In this document: positions 18,122-25,881 of the stretch, one piece after another | How positions within the stretch are numbered: position 1 is the stretch's first letter | How the letters are laid out: the number at the start of each line of letters is the position of its first letter | Source: Barnesiella sp. | GTDB taxonomy: Bacteria; Bacteroidota; Bacteroidia; Bacteroidales; Muribaculaceae | Assembly: GCA_014800945.1 (NCBI GenBank) | Contig: JAAVFD010000014.1 | Coordinates: forward strand, 1 to 64,000 | DNA length: 64,000 nucleotides | Reading direction: 5' to 3' | Translations under genes and position numbers: made by a program | Notes under the pieces: generated by a model | Database searches by the model: none | Seen by the model: the letters and a program-made list of their open reading frames with translations, nothing else | Told to the model about the DNA's origin: nothing

Positions 18122-18766
18122 TTATTGAAATCTGTGAATGTGTTTGTCTATAATAATAGCTAAATCGAGCCAAGTAATTTGTGGGGTCGCCTCTATCTCT
18201 GAGATTATAGCAGCGCGTAAGTCCTCCTCATGGATTTTCCGACATGAGTTTTCAATATCCCGTTTTACATTTTCAAGTTTATCATATAACGCTGTATCTA
18301 TGTCATTGTTTATGAGATATTTTTGCGATATGGAATTCTGGAACTCAAGTAAAGCATTAAGTCTATATCTTTTACCCCATAAAAGGATGTTGATGTTGAT
18401 CTCCCCATTTTCTTTAAGGTTTTCAAGAAAGAATGGTAGATTATTATACATCAAGTCAGCATTCATATTGATTTCTTTGTCCCTTTTGTTGCTGCCCTCT
18501 GTTCCACCGCTAAATATTACAATTGGAATATTTAAGGAAGTAAATAATTGTCGAATTGATTCAAATGTTACATTCTCATCTCCTAATGCGTAAGATTTAT
18601 GGAAAATAATACATTCCGGATTCTCTATAGAATCAAAAATACTTTCTTCTGCCGATTTACCCGAAATCACCTTTAAAGTATCAAATGTAATGAGATCGGA
18701 AAAATCACGCAACTTATCTTCGTTATACTTGCGTCGTTGAGCTCTGTCATCAAAGATATATATCAT
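18122..18766 (-). CDS. Pseudo-receiver protein
   Basis: A 214-aa protein whose ATG overlaps the upstream stop by one base (TAATG), suggesting coupled translation. Residues 1-110 follow the receiver fold: MIYIFDDRAQRRK gives strand 1 with the acidic pair D6-D7, and IPIVIFSGG gives strand 4. At the strand 3 end, where the phosphorylated Asp should be, the sequence is IIFHKSY (H56, K57). It therefore cannot accept phosphate in the usual way and is likely a phosphorylation-independent adaptor or a decoy. Residues 110-214 are helical and unrecognised. Family identity is by fold pattern only. Confidence 0.5.
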   Translation of the reverse strand: MIYIFDDRAQRRKYNEDKLRDFSDLITFDTLKVISGKSAEESIFDSIENPECIIFHKSYALGDENVTFESIRQLFTSLNIPIVIFSGGTEGSNKRDKEINMNADLMYNNLPFFLENLKENGEININILLWGKRYRLNALLEFQNSISQKYLINNDIDTALYDKLENVKRDIENSCRKIHEEDLRAAIISEIEATPQITWLDLAIIIDKHIHRFQ

Positions 18767-19872
18767 TACCGTTTATAGATTTTGAGTTGATATTTTATTC
18801 CTCCTACTTCATTATCAGAGGTATTAATGTCACATGGAGACATAATCTTTGCCTTAATATATGTGCCTTCACTTAATGCGTTGACTTCAAGTGAACCTTC
18901 TTTCTTACCATCCTTTATGTAATCGCCCACTAATGAAAAATCACAGACGGAAAACAATCTTTTACGAAGTTCTTGGAGATCTCCTGATGGGTTCTTAAGC
19001 TTGTCTATATTACTAAAGTAACTTCCCACATGAATAATATCCAACATATAATATTCATTCTCACTAATTAAGTTTATATTAACACTTGAACTTCTCGCCT
19101 TATGTTTCACCATCCAGTTACAGATAGTATTTAACGCGCTAAGAACACCAATCACATCACAATAGACATTAAGATCATAGCCAATTTCATCAAATTTAGA
19201 ATCAAATTTAATTTCAAAGTCTTTAGGTAGATCAGACTTTATCCTATGCCAAATTAATTCGCTGAATCTGTCTTCATCATTTAAATCTGTTCTAAACTCA
19301 ATCACAGCCTTGAACATTCTTATGTAGTCCATAAATTGATGTCCGTCCTCCAGGATGAGATTCTCAACCGGGATTTCCGGCTGTTCTTTACTTAAATTCA
19401 CAATTGAATGCCAACCGCAACGTATGTTTTCAAGCTTACTATTTTTCCAAGCATAAGTTTTTTCTCCTGAATTTGCGAAACTAATGAAATTCCAAACCTG
19501 ATTATATGTCTTTTCATTCACCACCGGACCAGACTCTTTGGGATAGACCATATTACTTAAGTCATACTTAACGATTGTCTGTCTTTCACTCATTTCGGCT
19601 ATATTGAGTGCAGTTGAAACATCCCACTTATGGGTATACCATTTAAACCGATCATCTCGAGAAAAAAGAGACAGAAACTTAATCATTGTTTGTGGCGAAT
19701 GATAAAGAGTGATATTGGATATAGGCTTTGCCAGTTTTCTATTTCCTTCAATTTCTAAACGAGCCAAGCAAGAATCTAATCGGTGTTTCAAATCTGTATA
19801 CGACGTTACCCCTTCCTTCAAGAAAGAGATAAAATCTAGTTGTTCTTCGGTGACATTATAAGATTTAATCAT
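18766..19872 (-). CDS. Degenerate histidine-kinase-like (GHKL) protein
   Basis: A 368-aa soluble protein, first gene of the six-gene operon. Residues about 150-200 look like a DHp helical hairpin with a possible phospho-acceptor in CGWHSIVNL (H155). Residues about 220-345 follow the GHKL ATPase order: LSALNTICNWMVKH resembles the N box, then SVNINLISENEYYMLDI. The G1-box Asp of DxGxG is replaced (HVGS), so ATP binding may be lost or unusual. There is no transmembrane segment or known sensor domain; residues 1-150 are unrecognised. It probably passes a cytoplasmic signal to the two receiver-like proteins encoded downstream. Confidence 0.45.
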   Translation of the reverse strand: MIKSYNVTEEQLDFISFLKEGVTSYTDLKHRLDSCLARLEIEGNRKLAKPISNITLYHSPQTMIKFLSLFSRDDRFKWYTHKWDVSTALNIAEMSERQTIVKYDLSNMVYPKESGPVVNEKTYNQVWNFISFANSGEKTYAWKNSKLENIRCGWHSIVNLSKEQPEIPVENLILEDGHQFMDYIRMFKAVIEFRTDLNDEDRFSELIWHRIKSDLPKDFEIKFDSKFDEIGYDLNVYCDVIGVLSALNTICNWMVKHKARSSSVNINLISENEYYMLDIIHVGSYFSNIDKLKNPSGDLQELRKRLFSVCDFSLVGDYIKDGKKEGSLEVNALSEGTYIKAKIMSPCDINTSDNEVGGIKYQLKIYKR

Positions 19873-19921
19873 GGCTTAATGTTAATTTCAGAATCAAAAC
19901 CCTTAAGTATGTCTATCCAAT

Positions 19922-19929
19922 CAAAGGTA
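19922..19929 (-). promoter_or_regulatory. Possible -7 element of the six-gene operon
   Basis: TACCTTTG on the minus strand matches TAnnTTTG and lies about 50 nt upstream of the kinase-like gene. A clear -33 partner is not visible. If real, the operon can be transcribed independently of the retron. Confidence 0.4.
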
Positions 19930-20063
19930 TATTTTAAATTGAGTCCCTGTTTCTTTATCACAATTTTTTGTAGGGAAATTCAACCGTCTTTAAAATATTA
20001 CAATTTGATTAGGAAGAGAGCTCGTGGATATGACATTTTATTTAGATGATTTATATTTTTATT

Positions 20064-21530
20064 CTAGTTAGCCTTATTATCCTTTAGTTTTTTCCACTCC
20101 CTCACTGCGGCATCAAGTCCTTCTTTCTCCCAAATGCTAAGAAGCTGCTCAATATCCGTTTTTAATGGTTTACTTGGAATGTAGGCCAATAATAAGCGTA
20201 TAAGCCTTTTCCTATGAGTCATAGTAAGTTTGGGATTGTTAAGGAAATAATTAAGTAAATGCTCATTACCGGAAACGATTGAATCTCTACTTGTTATCGA
20301 CATATACCCAGATTCAGCAAGTTCTTCGACCGCACTTTCAATCCCACCCTTTTCCCAAATATCAAGGAGCCCATCCAGAGAAACTTTAAGATTTTGGTTC
20401 CTCAGGCAGCGAGAATATTTTAGCTCAAATTTAGTATTGATCCTGAAGTTTTTAACATCATTCTTGTGGTGTATGAATATTATTTCTTGTAGTACTTCAA
20501 AACGCTTAGCAAGTTTTTGATATGCAAAATTAGATTCTCCGCGTATCATTCTCAGATAATTGAGTTTGCCACTAATGACGTTTACTAATGCTGGTTCACA
20601 CTTCTTTATGTATCCTTTCTCTTGCTGGTATTTTGGATTGAAAAGTGCCTGAGCCTTATCATATCCATCTTTTTCCCAAATAGCCAAGATCCAACGTAAG
20701 TCACTTATATATTTTCGAGAAACATTGGCTACAGCATTTACAGTCAGCCCTGTTACTTCTTGACGAGTATCTTTTTTCTGTAGCCTTGTTTTGGACTCAT
20801 TAATATGAAATCCCTGCTCATCAATAATACGCGAGATCTCTACGCGAAAATCCCCATCTTCTTGATAGACGTTGTGCATACTTGAAAAAGTCATATCATC
20901 AGCATAACGGCTATAATGGATACCGAATCTTTTAGCAACACCTTTCATTCGCCGATCAAGTTTATCGCAAATTGCGTTTGTAAGTAAGGGTGAAGTCGGA
21001 GACCCTTGAGGTAACACGTTTAATTTTAAACTTTCATCATAAGTGCAACATAATCCTGCTAGAACGTTAGCAATCTCTAAAGAAAAATTGAATGGTGGCA
21101 GTTGGAGACGTTTCCACACTCTTGCCTGAGAAATGGAAGGAAAAAAGTCTTTAAGATCTATATTGAACACATAATTAAATCCAACATGGATTTGTGCATT
21201 ATTCAAAACGGATCTACCAGAAGTAAAACCCATAGCAACGTCAGAAGGCTCATATATAGATTTGAACAAAATATTCAAACAAGTAAGAATCACCTGCAAT
21301 TGTTGACAGGGTGCTTTAATTTCACGAAATCCTCCACTTTTCTTCCTAATGTAGAATGTGCGGAATCGTTTCCGCGCTATCGTATCGGAAGAGAAGTGCT
21401 TAAGCATTTTCTCTGAGATGTTATAACTAATCGAACCAAACTCATACCGTTTGATAGTGTCAAGAATAACTGCCACATCTTTAACAGTCTTCATTTTTTT
21501 TAGTTGCTCGATTACTACAAGTTTATCCAT
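20064..21530 (-). CDS. Retron reverse transcriptase with C-terminal extension
   Basis: A 488-aa RNA-directed DNA polymerase. The retron hallmarks are present: NAQIH (residues 111-115, the NAXXH motif), NIDLKDFFPSIS, LPQGSPTSP (173-181), catalytic YADD (209-212) and VTGL (259-262, the VTG motif). It should reverse-transcribe part of the RNA encoded just upstream into branched msDNA. Retron RTs are usually 300-400 aa; this one has an extra region of about 130 residues. IWEKxG occurs three times (284, 391, 467), each in a similar context, suggesting a repeated helical module and a built-in accessory domain. There is no fused known effector. It lies 191 nt upstream of the six-gene operon on the same strand. 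Confidence 0.92.
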   Translation of the reverse strand: MDKLVVIEQLKKMKTVKDVAVILDTIKRYEFGSISYNISEKMLKHFSSDTIARKRFRTFYIRKKSGGFREIKAPCQQLQVILTCLNILFKSIYEPSDVAMGFTSGRSVLNNAQIHVGFNYVFNIDLKDFFPSISQARVWKRLQLPPFNFSLEIANVLAGLCCTYDESLKLNVLPQGSPTSPLLTNAICDKLDRRMKGVAKRFGIHYSRYADDMTFSSMHNVYQEDGDFRVEISRIIDEQGFHINESKTRLQKKDTRQEVTGLTVNAVANVSRKYISDLRWILAIWEKDGYDKAQALFNPKYQQEKGYIKKCEPALVNVISGKLNYLRMIRGESNFAYQKLAKRFEVLQEIIFIHHKNDVKNFRINTKFELKYSRCLRNQNLKVSLDGLLDIWEKGGIESAVEELAESGYMSITSRDSIVSGNEHLLNYFLNNPKLTMTHRKRLIRLLLAYIPSKPLKTDIEQLLSIWEKEGLDAAVREWKKLKDNKAN

Positions 21531-21544
21531 AAAAATATGCGAAA

Positions 21545-21557
21545 TGAAATTGATGAG
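21545..21557 (-). repeat. Retron a2 arm (perfect core)
   Basis: CTCATCAATTTCA on the minus strand, the partner of the upstream arm, sits just 5' of the RT start codon and should contribute to the RT leader. Confidence 0.8.
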
Positions 21558-21739
21558 CCAATACTCTTTTCTTTGTTTTAAGATTTTTGAAAGTAATTAG
21601 AAAAATCAATAATTTTAATAATTATTATAAAAATCAATAAATCAGTCAAAGACTGTAAAAAAATATACCGTTGGGTTATCATTCTTTAAAAAAGAATGAC
21701 ATCCGACACACGTCGGACTAGAGTCAAAATTTGTTTGGT

Positions 21740-21752
21740 CTCATCAATTTCA
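21740..21752 (-). repeat. Retron a1 arm (perfect core)
   Basis: The 13-nt core TGAAATTGATGAG (minus strand) is the exact reverse complement of the arm next to the RT gene. Four further pairs (CCAA with TTGG) follow after a bulged A. Confidence 0.8.
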
Positions 21753-21776
21753 ATGTTCGCTTATTGTTTGATACTG

Positions 21777-21784
21777 CAAAGTTA
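21777..21784 (-). promoter_or_regulatory. -7 element of the retron RNA
   Basis: TAACTTTG on the minus strand matches the -7 consensus and would start transcription about 15-20 nt before the 5' arm. No TTTG is seen at the usual upstream distance. A small CGAAC-AAAGA-GTTCG hairpin lies just upstream and may end the hexosaminidase transcript. Confidence 0.55.
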
Positions 21785-21883
21785 ATAATAATTCGCGAAC
21801 TCTTTGTTCGTGTGGTGATTTTATTTGATAGGTTTTTAGGATGGATGTTGGTAGTACTCAAAATTTATGACAATCGGTGGGGG

Positions 21884-23815
21884 TTAGCGGATGATTATTT
21901 CGTCGGCGAACTGGCAGCCTTCTTTGGCTTTGGCGATTACGCGGATATAGCGTGCTTTTGCAATTCCTTTCCAGGCGTATTCCTTGAATGAAACTCCTTC
22001 AGTCGGTTTCTGCTCATGCTCTATTGTGGTCAGGGGCGTGAAGTCCACACCGTTGTCTGAAATCAAGAATTGGACTGAGGATGGAAACCATACGCCCGGC
22101 CCGATAAGCTGCATAAATTCAATACCGATGAATTTAACAGGCTGAATGGACTCCAGATCCACAGTCACATCCATGCGGTTATCTCCTTTGCTGAGGAATC
22201 CTTGCCATAGGTTGTCATTGTAATTCCATCCGCCTCTTATACCATCGGTAAGGGTGGATTTTCCTGCGGCAGGGTATCTGTTCCACCACGGTATGTGGTA
22301 TTTAACCGGTTTGCCTAAGGCTAAATGTTTTTCAGGTCGCAGTGCTTCCGGTTTGTTACCTATTTCGTGCTTTATGTCAAACACATTGTAGCCTTTGCTT
22401 TTCATATCCGCAGCAAGATTTTCAGCGCGTAATCGGAAATCGGGGTAGTTTTTCAGGCTGTCGGGAGTCCAGGCAGTTTCGGCTATGGCGAACATTCGGG
22501 GATATAGCATATATTCGGCGTGGTCTGCGGTGGGAATATATTCACACCATAGATTGCCCTGAATGCCGATGATATGACCGGCAATATCTGAGCTGACAGA
22601 GTCGGGAACAGGATTGTAAGCATACACCTTCTGCAGCGGAAGGTAGCCTCCGATAGCTTCCGGCTGTGAATAGGGAGCGTCCTGGTAGCCATCGAGATAG
22701 CAATAGGCCCCAGGTGACATTATTGCATCGTGACCGCTCTTTGCTGCAGCTATTCCACCTTGAGTGCCTCTCCATGACATCACGGTTGCATCAGGAGTCA
22801 GTCCCCCTTCCATAATTTCATCCCATCCGAGCAGTTTTTTGCCCTTGGAGTTGAGGTACTTCTCTATTCTGCCTATAAGATAGCTTTGTAGTTGATCAAC
22901 GTTTTCAAGCGAGTTGTCTTTCATTCTTTTGCGGCATAGCTCACACTCTTTCCAAGCTTGCTTGCTCGCTTCATCACCTCCTATGTGAATATATTTGCCG
23001 GGAAAGAGTTCAATAACCTCATCCAGAACGTTCTGCAAAAATTCAAATGTCTCCTCATTGCCAACGCAGAAGTCTGATTGTCCGCCCCGGTTGTGGTTGC
23101 AGGATAGATTAGGGTATGTGGCGGTAACTTCCTCAGAGTGAGAGGGCATTTCAATTTCCGGAACCACGGTGATGTATCTTTCGGCTGCATATTCAACAAT
23201 TTCTTTAATATCAGCTTTTGTGAGATATCCACCTTGAGCGGCAGTGTCAGACTCATGGCAATAGTTGTTGCCAGATTCGTTCCACTCTTTCCATGTTGCT
23301 CCTTTGCGCCAGGCTGCGAACCCTGTCAGTTCGGGATATTTGTCTATCTGTATCCTCCATCCGGCGGCATCGGTGAGATGAAGATGCAGAGTGTTGAGCT
23401 TTAGCCGCGCCATTGCGTCTATCTGCTTCTTTATGAACTCCTTGTCGCGGAAATGGCGGGAAATGTCCAGCATCATTCCACGGTAGCTGAAACGTGGTTC
23501 ATCGGTTATTGTGCAAGCAGGTATTCTGTTTCTGTCTCCTTCCATTTCTTTCAAAGTGACGAGTCCGTAATAAAGTCCAGCCTGAGATTTAGCATAAACA
23601 GCAGCGCTGTCCGGTGTGACTTTAAGCATATAACCTTCGGGTGACGATATACCCGGAAGTGTATCCACTAAGTTAAGATACACATCGGCAATTGTTTTCA
23701 GAACAAGTTCTCCTGAAGCGGCAGTATAGTTCAGAGGTTTAGGTATTACAGGATTAATAGCGCTGCAATAAAGTGCGGTGATGCCGACAACAAGCGAGAG
23801 CAGATAGATTCTCAT
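21884..23815 (-). CDS. Beta-N-acetylhexosaminidase, GH20
   Basis: This 643-aa exported enzyme releases terminal GlcNAc or GalNAc from glycans. A signal peptide (ending near YCSA) leads into a GH20b N-terminal domain (PKPLNYTAASGEL) and the catalytic TIM barrel with LHLHLTDAAGWRI and the Asp-Glu pair in HIGGDEASKQAW (D281-E282). Substrate is activated by its own acetamido group. The last 150 residues form a discoidin/F5-8C-like domain (KPVKYHIPWW through ARYIRVIAKA). It is the last gene of the pepT-miaA-acyltransferase operon, two bases after the acyltransferase start codon region, and fits mucin or host-glycan use. Confidence 0.94.
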   Translation of the reverse strand: MRIYLLSLVVGITALYCSAINPVIPKPLNYTAASGELVLKTIADVYLNLVDTLPGISSPEGYMLKVTPDSAAVYAKSQAGLYYGLVTLKEMEGDRNRIPACTITDEPRFSYRGMMLDISRHFRDKEFIKKQIDAMARLKLNTLHLHLTDAAGWRIQIDKYPELTGFAAWRKGATWKEWNESGNNYCHESDTAAQGGYLTKADIKEIVEYAAERYITVVPEIEMPSHSEEVTATYPNLSCNHNRGGQSDFCVGNEETFEFLQNVLDEVIELFPGKYIHIGGDEASKQAWKECELCRKRMKDNSLENVDQLQSYLIGRIEKYLNSKGKKLLGWDEIMEGGLTPDATVMSWRGTQGGIAAAKSGHDAIMSPGAYCYLDGYQDAPYSQPEAIGGYLPLQKVYAYNPVPDSVSSDIAGHIIGIQGNLWCEYIPTADHAEYMLYPRMFAIAETAWTPDSLKNYPDFRLRAENLAADMKSKGYNVFDIKHEIGNKPEALRPEKHLALGKPVKYHIPWWNRYPAAGKSTLTDGIRGGWNYNDNLWQGFLSKGDNRMDVTVDLESIQPVKFIGIEFMQLIGPGVWFPSSVQFLISDNGVDFTPLTTIEHEQKPTEGVSFKEYAWKGIAKARYIRVIAKAKEGCQFADEIIIR

Positions 23816-23816
23816 A

Positions 23817-24965
23817 TCATGCTATGAATTTGCGGGTAAATTTAGTGAGGCTGAGCAGCCATGTGAGTGCCACCGCTGCAGTGAAACAGGTCACCGCCAT
23901 AGCTAAAATCTTGAAGACCGGTGCAATATCAAGAGCGTTATATAAGTCGAATGAGGAGTAGATGAAGATGAAATGACAGAGGTATATGCCGAAAGTCAGA
24001 GATGCAAGTTTAGTGAGCCATTGTTTAGGCTGCATCTTGATTCTGCTGCATAAAAGGAGTACGGGAAAGGTCATCATGAAAACATTTACACCGGTAAAGT
24101 ACCATATTACTTCAAGGTAAGAATAGTCTCCGGGGAAGAAATCCTGAATCTTTACAAATCCGCAGAAAGTAATGGCATATCCAGCAATAAACATAGGAAT
24201 ACAAATCGCAGCCGCTTTGGCGTTGCTCCATTTTATCTGCCATGTCCTCATATAATAGGCGAGGATGAGGTATCCGATAAAACCGGTAAGGTAGTAAAAG
24301 GTGCCATACTGATTCCAATCGCATGCACCGAGAATTTCCATGCTTCCGAAATTACCCTGATATCCGACATGCGGAGCGAGTAGCTTCAGGTATGGTATAA
24401 AGAGGGTGAATCCCCAGATGTAAAGCACTGTTCTGACATCTTTTTTTGATGCGGAAACGAGCCAGGAGTTGAGAACCGGCATGATTAGGTATAGCCCTAC
24501 AAGCATATAGAGATACCATAGTGGCACAGTGTCAAAGTTGAAGTTGAATACCATCAGCCAGATTTTCTGTAACAGATTTCCGGGAGTATATGATGCAACA
24601 TCGATTGTGGGATTCAGTGTAGCCGGATTGATGTATCTGTAATAGATAAAGAATAAAACCGGCAGAGCGATGCTCCAGAAAATCAGGGGCGGCATGATTC
24701 TGCCGATACGTTTTTTGTAAAAACCGGTAAGGGTGGTATCAGGCTTGAGCGGCAACAGCAGTATGGCTGTCATCAGCACAAAAAGAGGAACACTCGGACG
24801 GGTAAGACTGCCTATCGCGGCACCGGAGATAAAGGCAACGCGGTCGGTGTCAAACGCACCAACAAAGCTGTCGCAGCAGTGAGCGAGCACAACAAGAGCG
24901 CACGCCACAACTCTAAGCAGGTCAATCCAGGCAGTTCTGTTGTCGGACTCAAAGTCGGGTTTCAT
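23817..24965 (-). CDS. Membrane acyltransferase, family 3 (OafA-like)
   Basis: A 382-aa integral membrane protein with about ten hydrophobic helices. The N-terminal WIDLLRVVACALVVLAHCCD carries the family's conserved Arg and catalytic His. Such enzymes acetylate or acylate sugars of surface polysaccharides or peptidoglycan from the cytoplasmic donor side. Its start overlaps the 3' end of miaA by 17 bases and its stop abuts the hexosaminidase start, so it is translated within the same operon. Substrate cannot be told from sequence. Confidence 0.85.
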   Translation of the reverse strand: MKPDFESDNRTAWIDLLRVVACALVVLAHCCDSFVGAFDTDRVAFISGAAIGSLTRPSVPLFVLMTAILLLPLKPDTTLTGFYKKRIGRIMPPLIFWSIALPVLFFIYYRYINPATLNPTIDVASYTPGNLLQKIWLMVFNFNFDTVPLWYLYMLVGLYLIMPVLNSWLVSASKKDVRTVLYIWGFTLFIPYLKLLAPHVGYQGNFGSMEILGACDWNQYGTFYYLTGFIGYLILAYYMRTWQIKWSNAKAAAICIPMFIAGYAITFCGFVKIQDFFPGDYSYLEVIWYFTGVNVFMMTFPVLLLCSRIKMQPKQWLTKLASLTFGIYLCHFIFIYSSFDLYNALDIAPVFKILAMAVTCFTAAVALTWLLSLTKFTRKFIA

Positions 24966-25881
24966 GGTGTGATAGTTTATTTAGTTCAATTAATATCTGA
25001 TTAATAGCATTTTGAGGAGACAGGTAGTGGATATCCGGGTCCTTTTTCATCCATGTAAGCTGTTTCTTGGCATATACCCGGGTGTTTTTAGCAATGCGTG
25101 CAATAGCAGTATCCCTGTCCATTTTTCCATCCATCACGGCAAACAGTTCCTTGAATCCCACAGTGTTGAGTGAATTAAGGTGGCGGAGTGAAAATACCTT
25201 TTCGGCCTCATTCTCAAACCCTCCGGCAATCATTTCATCAACACGCCTGTTGATTCTGTCAAATAGTGCCTCACGCGGATAGTCAATGGCGAATTTCAGA
25301 ATATTGAAGGGGCGGTCTGCAACTTTGCCGGTGCGTAGAGTAGAATATGGTACTCCCGCCTGCATGGTTATTTCAATAGCATGTACAATTCGCTTATGAT
25401 TGTTCAAATCAACAATCTTATAGTATTCGGGGTCAATGGCTTCGAGAACCTTCCTTGCTTTTTCGATGCCTCCTTCCGTGTATATTTTCATTGCAGCCTC
25501 ACGCACATGAGGAGAAATATCGGGCAAATCGTCAATACCCTTTGTAACCGCGTCAATATACATCATTGAGCCGCCACACATAATAGCATAGTCGCTTTTG
25601 CTCCACAGCTCAGGTAGAAGGTCAAGCACATCCGCTTCAAAACGTGCGGCACTATATGAGTCTTCCAAAGAAAGGGTTCCCACAAAATGATGAGGCACTG
25701 CAGCCAACTGTTCAGCAGTAGGTGCCGCAGTGCCTATGGGAATTTCGCGATAAATCTGGCGGGAATCCGCCGAAATAATCTCACAACCGAGTTTAGTGGC
25801 GAGGTCAACGGCAAGCTGTGATTTACCCGAACCGGTAGGTCCGGTAATCACAATAAGGGTTGGTGAGGTTCTATCACTCAC
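24949..25881 (-). CDS. miaA: tRNA dimethylallyltransferase
   Basis: This 310-aa enzyme transfers a dimethylallyl group to A37 of tRNAs that read codons starting with U. The P-loop [15 protein letters not shown] is at the N-terminus, followed by [16 protein letters not shown] (catalytic Asp and the tRNA recognition segment) and PHHFVG. The C-terminus has the [20 protein letters not shown] tRNA-binding helix. It overlaps pepT by four bases and the acyltransferase gene at its other end. Confidence 0.97.
   Translation of the reverse strand: MSDRTSPTLIVITGPTGSGKSQLAVDLATKLGCEIISADSRQIYREIPIGTAAPTAEQLAAVPHHFVGTLSLEDSYSAARFEADVLDLLPELWSKSDYAIMCGGSMMYIDAVTKGIDDLPDISPHVREAAMKIYTEGGIEKARKVLEAIDPEYYKIVDLNNHKRIVHAIEITMQAGVPYSTLRTGKVADRPFNILKFAIDYPREALFDRINRRVDEMIAGGFENEAEKVFSLRHLNSLNTVGFKELFAVMDGKMDRDTAIARIAKNTRVYAKKQLTWMKKDPDIHYLSPQNAINQILIELNKLSHHETRL

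Larger units (their letters stand above)
21545..21752 (-). ncRNA. Candidate retron msr-msd RNA
   Basis: On the minus strand TGAAATTGATGAGACCAA (5' arm) is complementary to TTGGCTCATCAATTTCA (3' arm), 17 pairs with one bulged A. The arms bracket about 175 nt and the 3' arm ends 15 nt before the RT ATG, exactly the a1/a2 arrangement of retrons. Inside are a TCCGAC-GTGT-GTCGGA hairpin, a TCATTCTTT-TTT-AAAGAATGA hairpin, a CAGTC-TTT-GACTG hairpin and a long AT-rich near-palindrome that could be part of the msd. The branching G and msd ends cannot be fixed by eye. Confidence 0.8.

Noticed and set aside
18138-18593. 151-aa plus-strand ORF opposite the pseudo-receiver gene
   Set aside because: It is fully antisense to a gene that fits the operon, is Ser/Leu/Ile-rich and shows no domain pattern.
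11780-19872. Detocs-type defensive two-component system
   Set aside because: The gene order, the cytoplasmic degenerate kinase, the helicase and the HEPN tail do not fit the Detocs kinase, regulator and effector set as I recall it.
19840-20049. Small plus-strand ORF in the gap between the RT and the kinase-like gene
   Set aside because: It overlaps the kinase-like gene start on the opposite strand and the candidate promoter; no family resemblance.
20064-21530. Group II intron maturase or diversity-generating RT
   Set aside because: The NAXXH and VTG motifs and the a1/a2-bounded upstream RNA point to a retron; no intron domains or template/variable repeats were seen.
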